DNA of 64,000 bases from an uncultured Spirochaetales bacterium (GTDB lineage Bacteria; Spirochaetota; Spirochaetia; Sphaerochaetales; Sphaerochaetaceae): contig CASDXQ010000017.1 of NCBI GenBank assembly GCA_949285145.1, positions 1-64,000 of the forward strand. The letters are read 5' to 3'. Each line of letters starts with the position of its first letter. Positions within the stretch are counted from its first letter, which is position 1. Below are positions 52,075 to 60,613 of the stretch, piece by piece. Both the position numbers and the translations under genes were made by a program. Under the pieces are notes generated by a model, which saw only the letters and a list, made by a program, of their open reading frames with translations, did no database searches and was not told the DNA's origin.

Positions 52075-52103
52075 AAAGCATCTCATACTGAGGTGCTTTT
52101 TTT
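52075..52103 (+). terminator. Rho-independent terminator after the truncated tRNA-Pro
   Basis: An 11-bp stem with one G-T wobble (AAAGCATCTCA/TGAGGTGCTTT) and a 3-base loop; the T-run continues to 52103. It overlaps the last codon region of the convergent HAD gene. Confidence 0.85.
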
Positions 52104-52881
52104 AAATCACTCTGAAATGCCTGAGTGCATTTATAATGCCGTCTTGATCAATATGGCTGGTAACATAGGAAGCACAGGCTTTCACTTCATCACCGGCATT
52201 GCCCATCGCAACTGAATTTCTGAAAGCCTTCAGCATGGAAATATCATTGCCGCCGTCTCCGAACACAATGCAGCTGTCACCATCGTAACCGAAAGCATCA
52301 AGAACAGCCTTCACTCCCCTGTCCTTGCCCGCAGACGGACTTATGGCATCAAGAGCCCAGTCATTCCAGCGGCTGAGAACACACCCTTCAAGATTCCCGG
52401 CAATCAAATGTTCTTCACTGCGCTCTGCAAAGAAAATCAGCTGGAATATATCCTCATCCGAAATATCTCCCCGGGGAGGAAGCAGCGGAGTACCGAGCTG
52501 TTTCTGTGTCTCGTATACTTTTTCATTATAGAAATTCGCATACATTCTGTCTTTTTCCACAACAACAAACGGTATTATGTGCCTGTTGAAAAGCTCTTTC
52601 ACATTTTTCCTTGCACTTCCGGTAATCGGAAATGAAATGATGGTATTCAGATTCCTGTCAAGATTCACCGCGCCGTTCAGCGTCACGAAACCGTCAAACA
52701 CAGACCAGTCAACAGGCAGCCTCTTCATATCAGCATACTGCCGGCCTGTCGCTATGAAGAGCTTCATACCCTTCTCTTTCAATTCTCCAAGCGTTTTCCA
52801 CAATGACGGAGGAACGCAGTTCTGTGAATGAGAGAACAATGTGTGGTCAATGTCGAAAAAAAGAGCTTTTATTTCTGGCAT
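52102..52881 (-). CDS. Cof-type HAD phosphatase
   Basis: HAD hydrolase of 259 residues, Cof/YidA subfamily. Motif I is FFDIDHTLF (DxDxT nucleophile pattern D-I-D-H-T), motif II FIATGR, motif III Lys in AGKDRGVKAVL, and motif IV VFGDGGNDISML. Such enzymes dephosphorylate sugar phosphates, PLP or flavin mononucleotide. Substrate cannot be inferred. The Met at 52881 starts the domain cleanly; no ribosome binding site is visible. Confidence 0.88.
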   Translation of the reverse strand: MPEIKALFFDIDHTLFSHSQNCVPPSLWKTLGELKEKGMKLFIATGRQYADMKRLPVDWSVFDGFVTLNGAVNLDRNLNTIISFPITGSARKNVKELFNRHIIPFVVVEKDRMYANFYNEKVYETQKQLGTPLLPPRGDISDEDIFQLIFFAERSEEHLIAGNLEGCVLSRWNDWALDAISPSAGKDRGVKAVLDAFGYDGDSCIVFGDGGNDISMLKAFRNSVAMGNAGDEVKACASYVTSHIDQDGIINALRHFRVI

Positions 52882-52907
52882 GAACAGATTGTACAAAAGA
52901 AAAATGC

Positions 52908-52938
52908 AAAAATAAAGCAGTCCTCCGAAAAGAACTGC
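52908..52938 (-). terminator. Terminator of the small barrel protein gene
   Basis: On the minus strand GCAGTTC pairs with GGACTGC (one wobble), followed by TTTATTTTT. It is 28 bases beyond the stop of the 52967-53476 gene. Confidence 0.7.
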
Positions 52939-52966
52939 CTGTGATCAGATGAAAGCAATATCCGGA

Positions 52967-53476
52967 TCAGAAGTTCCAGATTGCTCCGAGGTAACCTGCG
53001 AAAGCAAAACCCACATCAACCCTGTTTGCAGAAATGATTCTCAGACCAGGTGCAAGGCGCAGATACATTGTTATGGGAACATCGCTGATCTGGCTGAAAT
53101 TATATTCGATACCGACAGGAACAATTGCAGAGAGGCTTGCGCTGACACCGTCATTGAACGCAATTGCAGTATTCGCACCTACACCGACAGTGAGAGGGAA
53201 CTCAAGTCCGCGTCCTCCGTCGATTGTATAGAAATTCCAGGAAGCTGCGACATCACCGGCAAGAACAAAATTTCCGCTGAAGACGTTGAGAACATCAAAT
53301 CCGATATTGGAAAGGATATCGAAGTCTCCGAAACCGAAACGAAGTCCTACACCTGTATTTGTACCGAGGTTAAGACCTACACCGAATGAATTGTCCTCAC
53401 TTACACCGCCTAATGCGAATACAGGAGTGACAAGCATTGCAAAGATAAGAACCATAAGAGCGATCTTTTTCTTCAT
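52967..53476 (-). CDS. Small outer-membrane beta-barrel protein
   Basis: Protein of 169 residues with signal peptide MKKKIALMVLIFAMLVTPVF-A. The mature part is a string of Gly-rich amphipathic strands (FGVGLNLGTNTGVGLRFGFG; FPLTVGVGANTAIAFNDGVS) ending YLGAIWNF. It looks like an 8-strand barrel similar in style to small spirochaete outer-membrane proteins. The ATG at 53476 follows AAGGAG by 9 bases; the longer upstream frame is rejected. Function unknown. Confidence 0.78.
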   Translation of the reverse strand: MKKKIALMVLIFAMLVTPVFALGGVSEDNSFGVGLNLGTNTGVGLRFGFGDFDILSNIGFDVLNVFSGNFVLAGDVAASWNFYTIDGGRGLEFPLTVGVGANTAIAFNDGVSASLSAIVPVGIEYNFSQISDVPITMYLRLAPGLRIISANRVDVGFAFAGYLGAIWNF

Positions 53477-53763
53477 CTTACTAATCTCCTTGATTAAATA
53501 TATTTTTTTCCAAATATACTGATAAAACTCGGTAAAGGTACACTTTTTTTCAGACTTTGTCAAAACAGCATCATTTCCCATATATGAAGGCATACTACGC
53601 AAGGATCATCCGGCTTGCACATGGCATGAAACCATGATAGGGTACATTCATCGGGAAACTGACGTCCTCATGCGGTGTTTCCATAGCTTCTGAACATCGC
53701 CTGGAGATGTGAATACCGCCATGATACTGCCTGAATGCAGAATTTTCAGACAAGGAGCGCAAT

Positions 53764-54798
53764 ATGCCCAGTCTTTATGCAAAAAGCGAAGAAGAATTAG
53801 AAAAAGAGCTGAAGCTCGAAAAATCATTTCAGGCAAGGCAGATTATCTCATGGCTGATGAAAGGTGTCACAAGCTGGGATGATATGAGCAATCTTCCTCT
53901 TTCATTGAGAAACAGGATGAAGGAAGAGAACGTGCAGATCATCTCGTCAAGAATTGCAGGAAGACAGGATGACAGGAGTGCTGTCAAACTTCTGATAGAA
54001 CTTGAAGACAATTCACTTATCGAATGCGTGATGCTCTCTGACGGAGATGGAAGAAAAACAGCATGCATATCATCGCAGGTGGGCTGTGCTATGGGATGCT
54101 CTTTCTGCAAGACAGGAACAATGGGCCTTGTCAGAAATCTCAAAGATTACGAGATAGTGGAACAGATGGTTCATCTGCATACCATTGATCCTCATATCGG
54201 ACATATTGTATTCATGGGCATGGGGGAACCGCTGCATAATTTCTCTTCACTCATGAATGCAGTGACCTGTTTTCACAGTCCGTCAGCTTTCAATATTTCA
54301 TACAGAAAAATGACAATATCTACCTGCGGGCTGGTTCCCGGGATCAGAAAACTTGCAGAGCTTGATCTCGGCGTAAGACTTGCCGTTTCCCTCGTAAGTG
54401 CACATGATGAGACACGCAGCCTCATAATGAAGATAAACAGACGCTATCCGCTTGCTGAGCTTAAAAAAGCACTCATCGCATTCCAGCATACCTGTGACAA
54501 AAGAATAACGCTCGAGTACTGTCTTCTGAAAGGAGTAAACACAACAAAAGAAAGCGCAAAAGCGCTTTTCAGCTTCACTCAGGGACTTTCTGTGAATGTG
54601 AATCTCATTCCATGGAACAAAATTGAAGGTCTTAAATGGGAAACTCCTTCACATGAAGAGATAAAATCATTCACACGCGTTCTTGATGCCTATCATATAA
54701 ACTACACTCTCCGCCTTCCGAAAGGCAGAGGAATAAGCGGAGCCTGCGGACAGCTTGCAACAAGCACAAGAAAAAAAGAATGCCAGACTAACTCCTGA
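53764..54798 (+). CDS. rlmN: 23S rRNA (A2503-C2) / tRNA (A37) methyltransferase RlmN
   Basis: Radical SAM enzyme of 344 residues. The [4Fe-4S] motif is CAMGCSFC, within SSQVGCAMGCSFCKTGTMG. FMGMGEPLHNF and the C-terminal GACGQLA with the methyl-carrying Cys region are present. It modifies A2503 of 23S rRNA and A37 of some tRNAs. AAGGAG stands before the ATG. The 287 bases upstream (53477-53763) contain no other gene that I can support. Confidence 0.93.
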   Translation: MPSLYAKSEEELEKELKLEKSFQARQIISWLMKGVTSWDDMSNLPLSLRNRMKEENVQIISSRIAGRQDDRSAVKLLIELEDNSLIECVMLSDGDGRKTACISSQVGCAMGCSFCKTGTMGLVRNLKDYEIVEQMVHLHTIDPHIGHIVFMGMGEPLHNFSSLMNAVTCFHSPSAFNISYRKMTISTCGLVPGIRKLAELDLGVRLAVSLVSAHDETRSLIMKINRRYPLAELKKALIAFQHTCDKRITLEYCLLKGVNTTKESAKALFSFTQGLSVNVNLIPWNKIEGLKWETPSHEEIKSFTRVLDAYHINYTLRLPKGRGISGACGQLATSTRKKECQTNS

Positions 54799-55921
54799 CA
54801 AGAAGAACAGCTGTTTCCTCGTGACTTGAAGATGGATAGAAATCAAAAACCTGTACTCTGGCGATTCTGTAGGATGGAATAAATGAGCGCAGGTCAGAGG
54901 CAAGCGTGACACTGTTGCATGACACGTAAATTATCCTGGCAGAATTCCAGGATGCGATGAGAGCTGCAGTATCCCTGCCCAGCCCGGTCCGGGGAGGATC
55001 CACAATTACAGTATCAACATCCTTATTGATTCTCCTTGCCCATTTTGACACATCATCAGTGAAGAAAGAGGCAGATGGCGCATTCTTGCGTGCAAGTGAA
55101 AGGCAGTACCTGTTCTTTTCCACTGCGGTGACAGATTTTCCCTCATTCTCAAACAATGCAGAGAATGTGCCGACTCCGCTGTAAAGATCCATGATGCAGT
55201 CACCTTCAGTGTTCTCCCTGACGAAATCGAAAAGAGAGGGCAGAAGACGTGGATTTGACTGGAAAAACACATTAGCTGAAAGATGGAAAGAATACTTTCC
55301 GACACTCCTGATTCCCTCGTCTTTTTCAATCAGAACCCTGTCATCAGCATCAAAAAGAGAAAGTTCAACGAATCCTGTTCCGGGATTCACTCCTTTGCTG
55401 AAAAGGTAACTCTGTGCTTTTGAAAATATGAAGCCGGGATCTGCGAGAATTTGATTAAGACGTGATGAAAGCAGAGGACAGTTCTCCACTTCAACGAGGG
55501 AATTGGATTTCTTTGAAAGAAACCCGATTTTTCTGTCCCTGAGCGAAACATGAATGCGGCAGCGTGCCCTGTAACCTTCCTTTTCTGCCCAGACAGGAGG
55601 AAGCATGACGGAGGAAATATCTTCACCTGTATTTTTCCTGACGGCATTTATGACAATATCTTTTTTCAGATTGGCCGATGTCTCTTCATCCACATAATCA
55701 AAATCACAGCCGCCGCAGATTCCCGAATAAGGACATGACGGGCTGATTCTTAACGGACTGTCTGAAAGTCTCTCTGTCTCCAGAGCCTCAATATGGTTTT
55801 TCCTTTCCTTTGCACAAATGACAGAAACTTCCTCTCCTGGCAGAAGAGAATGAACATATACATTTTTTCCTTCCTGACGGCACACTCCCAGGGCACCTGA
55901 TACCAGATACTCACATCTCAT
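54788..55921 (-). CDS. TrmA/RlmD-type RNA 5-methyluridine methyltransferase
   Basis: Protein of 377 residues. The N-terminal TRAM-like part leads to an iron-sulfur Cys cluster (CPYSGICGGCDF with a further Cys near VENCPLL). The SAM domain has CIMDLYSGVGTFSALF and DTVIVDPPRTGLG, and the nucleophile Cys is in IIYVSCNSVTLA. The target uridine (tRNA U54, or 23S U747 or U1939) is not certain. The ATG at 55921 is 8 bases after GAGGAA and overlaps the end of the peptidase gene. The tail overlaps rlmN convergently. Confidence 0.88.
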   Translation of the reverse strand: MRCEYLVSGALGVCRQEGKNVYVHSLLPGEEVSVICAKERKNHIEALETERLSDSPLRISPSCPYSGICGGCDFDYVDEETSANLKKDIVINAVRKNTGEDISSVMLPPVWAEKEGYRARCRIHVSLRDRKIGFLSKKSNSLVEVENCPLLSSRLNQILADPGFIFSKAQSYLFSKGVNPGTGFVELSLFDADDRVLIEKDEGIRSVGKYSFHLSANVFFQSNPRLLPSLFDFVRENTEGDCIMDLYSGVGTFSALFENEGKSVTAVEKNRYCLSLARKNAPSASFFTDDVSKWARRINKDVDTVIVDPPRTGLGRDTAALIASWNSARIIYVSCNSVTLASDLRSFIPSYRIARVQVFDFYPSSSHEETAVLLVRS

Positions 55922-57638
55922 GTTCAAATTCCTCAAGCTTCTCCACGTATTTTTCAATAAGATTTATTCCGTCCATCCAGAATGATATGTCCCTGATGTC
56001 ACAACCTATGCTGAGAGCCGCATCATCAGCACTGCACATTCCGGTCATCGAAAGCAGTTTTCTGTACTTTGAGGCAAATTCCGGATCATGAGTACTGAGA
56101 CTGAAAAGGGATAAAGCGAACAGCTGTCCGAATGCATAAGGATAGTTGTAATAACTGAAATCTGCACAATAATAATGACTTTTGACGGCCCACATAAGCT
56201 CATGCTTGCTTCCTACCGCATCCCCATAGCTGCGATCCTGCGCATCTTTCATCAGGAAGGACAGCTCATCAGCGCTGACCTCCCCATCTTTCCTCTTCTC
56301 AAAAAGGCTTTTCTCAAAATAGTATCTTGAGAGGATGTCGACACAGACCTGCGCCGCATCGGAAACAAATGATTCAATGATGCATGCTGCTTCATCTTTT
56401 CCTTCACACTCCTCCAGCAGTTCGCGGAATACTATCTGCTCTGCAAATATGCTGGCAGTCTCCGCCAGTGTCATAGGATAAGAAGCAAGTAGCGGTGGCT
56501 TTGAAAGCACAAGCGAATCATGATAGGCATGTCCCAGTTCATGCGCAAGAGTGGATACTGATGAATAATCAAACGAGAAGTTCATGAAGACGCGGCTTTC
56601 TTTTACAAGCGGAAATGCTGTATCATATGCCCCTCCGCTCTTTCCTGAATGAGCAGGTGCGTCTATCCAGTTATGATCGAAAGCCATTCTGGCGAATTCT
56701 CCCATCTCGGGAGAAAAAGATGAATAGCATCTGATCACTATTTCCCGGGCATCGGCAAATGAATATTCTTTATGTTTTCCTCCATGATTCACCGGAGCAA
56801 AAAGGTCATACCATTCAAGTTTCTCCAGAGACAGAAGCCCTGCTTTGGCTTTGAAATACCGCCTGAAAACCGGAAGTCCCTTTTCAAGGGCGGCAATGAG
56901 AGAGTCAAAAGCATTTCTGGAAAGCCGTGAAATGAAAAGACTGTGGTCAAGAGGATCATTCCATCCCTGTCTTTTTTCTATCGTGAGACAGGTTCCCTTT
57001 ATTCCGTTCAGGGCGGCGGCAAGTGCAGTCCTGTTTTCATTGAGAATCCGCTTTTCCCTTTCATAGGATGATTTTCGCACGTTGCGGTCCGGACTGTACG
57101 CATCACTGCGAAGCTGTGTCAGTGTACGCCCTTCATCGTTCATGGAACTTGTGAGGGCATCAAAGAGGCGTGAAAACGCAGAGGAGCCGCTTCTTGCAAG
57201 ATCACAGGCCAGACTCTCTTCCTGTATGCTCATTTTATGTGCCGCATCTTCCGCCATGTGCGAAAGCACATACCTGTAATCACTGAGGCAGGGATCATCC
57301 TGCCAGCTTTTCCTTTCTTTCAGATATGACAGGAAAATATTCCTGCATTCACTCATCACAGAAGAATACGCTTCCACCTCACCGACTGCCCTGATGTATT
57401 CAGACTTTGATGTATCTGTGGTGTATAAAGCACTTGTATAGGCTTGAAGTGTTTCATAAACAGCCAGGAGTCTGTTATACGGTTCCAGTATTTCAGAAAG
57501 AGAGAGATCTCTCTCAATCAGAGTTTCCACCTGCCGGCATAAGTAAGGAACTGAATCCAGCGCTGTTCTGAAATCATCCCCGTCAATGGAAGAGAAGATT
57601 GTACTGAGATTCCAGTTCGGAAGTGTTCTGTCAATCAT
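55911..57638 (-). CDS. pepF: M3 family oligoendopeptidase F-like metallopeptidase
   Basis: Peptidase of 575 residues. The zinc motif HELGH is at about residues 364-368 within VSTLAHELGHAYHDSLV, and the third ligand region is ETASIFAEQIVFRELLEE. Members hydrolyse short peptides in the cytoplasm. No signal peptide is present. It lies 40 bases after the ABC ATPase gene on the same strand, and its end overlaps the RNA methyltransferase gene, so all may share one transcript. Confidence 0.9.
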   Translation of the reverse strand: MIDRTLPNWNLSTIFSSIDGDDFRTALDSVPYLCRQVETLIERDLSLSEILEPYNRLLAVYETLQAYTSALYTTDTSKSEYIRAVGEVEAYSSVMSECRNIFLSYLKERKSWQDDPCLSDYRYVLSHMAEDAAHKMSIQEESLACDLARSGSSAFSRLFDALTSSMNDEGRTLTQLRSDAYSPDRNVRKSSYEREKRILNENRTALAAALNGIKGTCLTIEKRQGWNDPLDHSLFISRLSRNAFDSLIAALEKGLPVFRRYFKAKAGLLSLEKLEWYDLFAPVNHGGKHKEYSFADAREIVIRCYSSFSPEMGEFARMAFDHNWIDAPAHSGKSGGAYDTAFPLVKESRVFMNFSFDYSSVSTLAHELGHAYHDSLVLSKPPLLASYPMTLAETASIFAEQIVFRELLEECEGKDEAACIIESFVSDAAQVCVDILSRYYFEKSLFEKRKDGEVSADELSFLMKDAQDRSYGDAVGSKHELMWAVKSHYYCADFSYYNYPYAFGQLFALSLFSLSTHDPEFASKYRKLLSMTGMCSADDAALSIGCDIRDISFWMDGINLIEKYVEKLEEFEHEM

Positions 57639-57678
57639 AAACTGAGTTTAACAGAAAGAAAGGCAGAAGGAGAATATC

Positions 57679-58242
57679 TCACAGCATTATGCAAGCGTCA
57701 AATGGCAGACTGACAGCATCTTCGCCTTCATGCGTCACAAGAATTATGGTTCTGCCTTTCTGATGCTTCAGTATGAACCGGCATACAGACTCGGCACAGT
57801 GGCTGTCAAGTCCGGTGAACGGTTCATCCAAAAGTATGATGTCACTTTCTGCTAGCATTGCCCTTATAAGGCTCACCCGTCTTTTCATGCCGCCAGAATA
57901 CTCTCTTATTTTCCTGTACGGCTCATCCAGCCCGAGATCCCTGAAAGCATCAAGAATTTCATTTTCATCACAGCCGGGAGATACCGCATAATAAACATTA
58001 TTATATGCGCTCATTGTGCTGCTGAGCCTGTCTTCCTGAAACACGAAGGAAAATTTCAGAAACGAAAAGCCGTTCACGCATCCGCTTTCATTGCTTTCCA
58101 GACCTGCGATAAGACGGAGAAGAGTGGTCTTGCCTCTGCCGGATGGCCCGCTAAGCGCGTAGATCTTCCCTTTTTCAAGTTCAAGCGGGAAGTTCTCAAA
58201 AACAGCCTTGTCTCCGAAATGTTTTGTGTATACAGCCTTCAT
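57679..58242 (-). CDS. ABC transporter ATPase, SsuB/TauB-like
   Basis: Short ATPase of 187 residues. Walker A is GPSGRGKT, the signature YSGGMKRRVSLIRAM, Walker B IILLDEPFTGLD, and the switch His is in LVTHEG. It is shorter than the usual 240-260 residues; the regulatory C-terminal part is missing. Its ATG overlaps the stop of the permease gene. Partner of the binding protein and permease just upstream. Confidence 0.9.
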   Translation of the reverse strand: MKAVYTKHFGDKAVFENFPLELEKGKIYALSGPSGRGKTTLLRLIAGLESNESGCVNGFSFLKFSFVFQEDRLSSTMSAYNNVYYAVSPGCDENEILDAFRDLGLDEPYRKIREYSGGMKRRVSLIRAMLAESDIILLDEPFTGLDSHCAESVCRFILKHQKGRTIILVTHEGEDAVSLPFDACIML

Positions 58243-58970
58243 ACAGCCTCCAGATGACGGCCTGTCATTCTGATCAGCAAGTTCATGATGAACTCAAAAC
58301 CGACAGAAAGCAGAACAATGAGAAGAGTATAGGCAAACACATCGGCAGTTGCGAAGAATATCTTCGCTTCATAAAGAAGATCACCCATGCTTCCTGACGG
58401 GATGCCGATAACCTCTGCAGCAACTCCGCTTTTCCAGGCAAGCCCGAGAGCAAGCGACGAAGATGACAGGAAGTACGGGTATACCTGCGGAAGATAGACA
58501 AGGCGGAATTTTCTGTACCTTGAAAGCCGGAAGACCCTGCTCATCTCGAGCATTCCCCTGTCAGTCGAGTCAATCGCACTCAGCAGATTTGTATAAAGCA
58601 CAGGGAAGACCATCATGAATGAAATTATGACTGAAAGATTTCTTGACGGCACCCAGATGAGCACGACAATCACAATTGATGCGACGGGCACCACCTTGAA
58701 AGCCTGGACAAGCGGTTCCAGTGCGATACGCACCCATTTCCTGCAGGATGCAAGTGAAGACAGGATCACGGCAAGGAACAGCGAAAGAAGAAAACCGCAA
58801 CCGATTCTCAGCGTGGAGAAAACTGCGGCATGCCAGACTTCCGCCTCACCCAGAAGTTCGAAAAAACGTACGAAAACAGCAATCGGAGATACAAGAAGTA
58901 TCCTCTGTCCTATGGCGGCAGCAGCAATGTGCCAGATGGCAAGCCAGAACAATATTGCCGTTGCTTTCAA
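58239..58970 (-). CDS. ABC transporter permease, SsuC/TauC-like
   Basis: Inner-membrane permease with about six membrane segments and an EAA-like loop (MLEMSRVFRLSRYRKFRLVYLPQVY). The open frame extends 33 codons further upstream inside the binding-protein gene, but that part is not hydrophobic and has no ribosome binding site. TTG at 58970, 4 bases after the binding-protein stop, gives 243 residues beginning at the first membrane segment, which fits the family. The start is therefore tentative. The transported substrate is unknown. Confidence 0.85.
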   Translation of the reverse strand: MKATAILFWLAIWHIAAAAIGQRILLVSPIAVFVRFFELLGEAEVWHAAVFSTLRIGCGFLLSLFLAVILSSLASCRKWVRIALEPLVQAFKVVPVASIVIVVLIWVPSRNLSVIISFMMVFPVLYTNLLSAIDSTDRGMLEMSRVFRLSRYRKFRLVYLPQVYPYFLSSSSLALGLAWKSGVAAEVIGIPSGSMGDLLYEAKIFFATADVFAYTLLIVLLSVGFEFIMNLLIRMTGRHLEAV

Positions 58971-58974
58971 TGTT

Positions 58975-59955
58975 TTAGAACTGATAGTAGAAATCCTCAC
59001 CCGGCACACGGCCGCCGACAGATGCCGGATTTGCCTCATAAAGCACTTCAAGATAAAGTGAAAGGTCATTCTTCATTTCATCTCCGGTGACACACACGAT
59101 ATTGCATTCAGGAAGTGCCTTGAGAGCCACTTTTTCCGGAACAATATCATACTTCCCGACAAGAGCCGCAGCTTCCACCAGATTTGAAGATGTGAAATCT
59201 GTTGACTCCTTGTAATCGGCCAGGAAGGTATCCACGGCATCCTTATGTTCATCAATGAATGGCTTGCGGGCAACAATCACGCCTGTGATCAGGTTTGAGT
59301 CCGGACTTACCTCATCCCACGCATCATTAAGATCAATGGCAACTCTTATTCCGGGATTCTGCATTGCTGCGGTCGTAACAAACGGCTGCGGAAGCAGCGC
59401 GGCTGAATTTTCGTCATTCACCAGTGCCGCGACACATTCGCTGTGCTCGCTTTTCCATTCCACAGAGACCTTGCCGGAAAGCCCGGCTTCACTGAGAATA
59501 TAGTTGAGAGAGAACTCCGGAGTCGAGCCTTTTCCGCTGGCATAAATCGTCTTCCCCTCAAGATCCGCAAGAGAATGGATGCTGCTGCCGTTTTCAACAA
59601 TATAGAGAACACCGAGAGTGTTCACTGCAAGCACTTCAAGTGCACCGTCCGTGTTATTGTAGATCACTCCCGCAAGGTTTGCAGGAAGCGCCGCGATATC
59701 AACTTCACCTCTGACGAGCAGCGGAGTGATCTCTGTGGGGCTGCCGACTATGGTGAAATCATAGTCATTGCCGTTAACGCTCCCGCTTTCAGATCTGTCC
59801 ATAAGGCGGACAAGTCCCATTGCAGTGGGTCCTTTGAGAGCTGCAATCCTGACAGCAGTAGTCTCTCCGGCAGTGGTGACTTCATCCACACTCTGTGCAA
59901 AGAGCGGTAATGAGATACATAAAACCAGTAAAGCCAAACCGATACGCTTAAGCAT
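58975..59955 (-). CDS. NMT1/THI5-like ABC substrate-binding protein
   Basis: Binding protein of 326 residues with a signal peptide ending near LPLFAQ. The motif pattern AALKGPTAMGLVRLM, then GEVDIAALPANLAGVIYN, and LADLEGKTIYASGKGSTPEF matches the SsuA/ThiY class, which binds sulfonates, nitrate, bicarbonate, riboflavin or pyrimidine precursors. The ligand cannot be told. ATG at 59955 follows AGGAGGT by 5 bases and overlaps the regulator gene's stop. Second gene of the Crp-headed operon. Confidence 0.87.
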   Translation of the reverse strand: MLKRIGLALLVLCISLPLFAQSVDEVTTAGETTAVRIAALKGPTAMGLVRLMDRSESGSVNGNDYDFTIVGSPTEITPLLVRGEVDIAALPANLAGVIYNNTDGALEVLAVNTLGVLYIVENGSSIHSLADLEGKTIYASGKGSTPEFSLNYILSEAGLSGKVSVEWKSEHSECVAALVNDENSAALLPQPFVTTAAMQNPGIRVAIDLNDAWDEVSPDSNLITGVIVARKPFIDEHKDAVDTFLADYKESTDFTSSNLVEAAALVGKYDIVPEKVALKALPECNIVCVTGDEMKNDLSLYLEVLYEANPASVGGRVPGEDFYYQF

Positions 59956-60547
59956 CAAGCACCTCCTGAAGTCTGGATCTGTCCAGAACTTTTATTTCCT
60001 GATTATTCCATTCGACAGCAGCACAGTCACTGAGAAATTTCAGTTCCCTGAAAAGCGCGGATTTGCCAAGACAGAGATACGAAGCCATTTCCTCTCTTGA
60101 CGAAAACTCAGGCATCTCCTCTCCCAGAAGAAAGCTTGCCACTCTCTTCCGGTTGGATTTGATGGAAAGAAGGCTGACTCTTGAGAGAAGAAATGACAGC
60201 TTTCTGTTAACTGTCGCACAGTATGCATGATAAAGACTGACATGTTCATCCATAAGAGCTCTGACAGATGTTTTGGGCAGAAGGGTCAGGCAGCAGTCGC
60301 TTTTTGCCGTAAGTTTTGTCCTGAGATCCTCTTCACAGAAAAGATTCGAAATACCGAAGGCATCGCCTTCATGAAGAATATTGATAAGGCCGCCGGTACT
60401 GCTCCTGACTTCCAGGATGCCGCTGTCAATTATGACAATCATCCTTCCGTCAGAATACACATCATCAGCCCTCCTTCCCTTTTTCAGAAAGAGAGATCCC
60501 TTCTCCTTTATCGGATACGTCATCAGCTGCTCTAAGAATTCCTGCAT
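59948..60547 (-). CDS. Crp/Fnr family transcriptional regulator
   Basis: Regulator of 199 residues. The N-terminal cyclic-nucleotide-binding-like beta-roll (GRMIVIIDSGILEVRSSTGG, INILHEGDAFGISNLF) is followed by a helical linker and a C-terminal helix-turn-helix (SSREEMASYLCLGKSALFRE). There is no Cys cluster typical of Fnr. It opens the operon with the NMT1-type transporter and probably controls it. The effector is unknown. Confidence 0.85.
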   Translation of the reverse strand: MQEFLEQLMTYPIKEKGSLFLKKGRRADDVYSDGRMIVIIDSGILEVRSSTGGLINILHEGDAFGISNLFCEEDLRTKLTAKSDCCLTLLPKTSVRALMDEHVSLYHAYCATVNRKLSFLLSRVSLLSIKSNRKRVASFLLGEEMPEFSSREEMASYLCLGKSALFRELKFLSDCAAVEWNNQEIKVLDRSRLQEVLDA

Positions 60548-60613
60548 GGCAGAAATGAGCATAGCACAAACAAAAACCGCATTTCAAGCGTTTATTTCAG
60601 TCCCATATGAGAC

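Noticed and set aside
52885-52893. TACAAT just before the HAD gene as promoter of a leaderless mRNA
   Set aside because: The -10-like box is well placed, but no convincing -35 box is present at 16-18 bases, so I do not call it.
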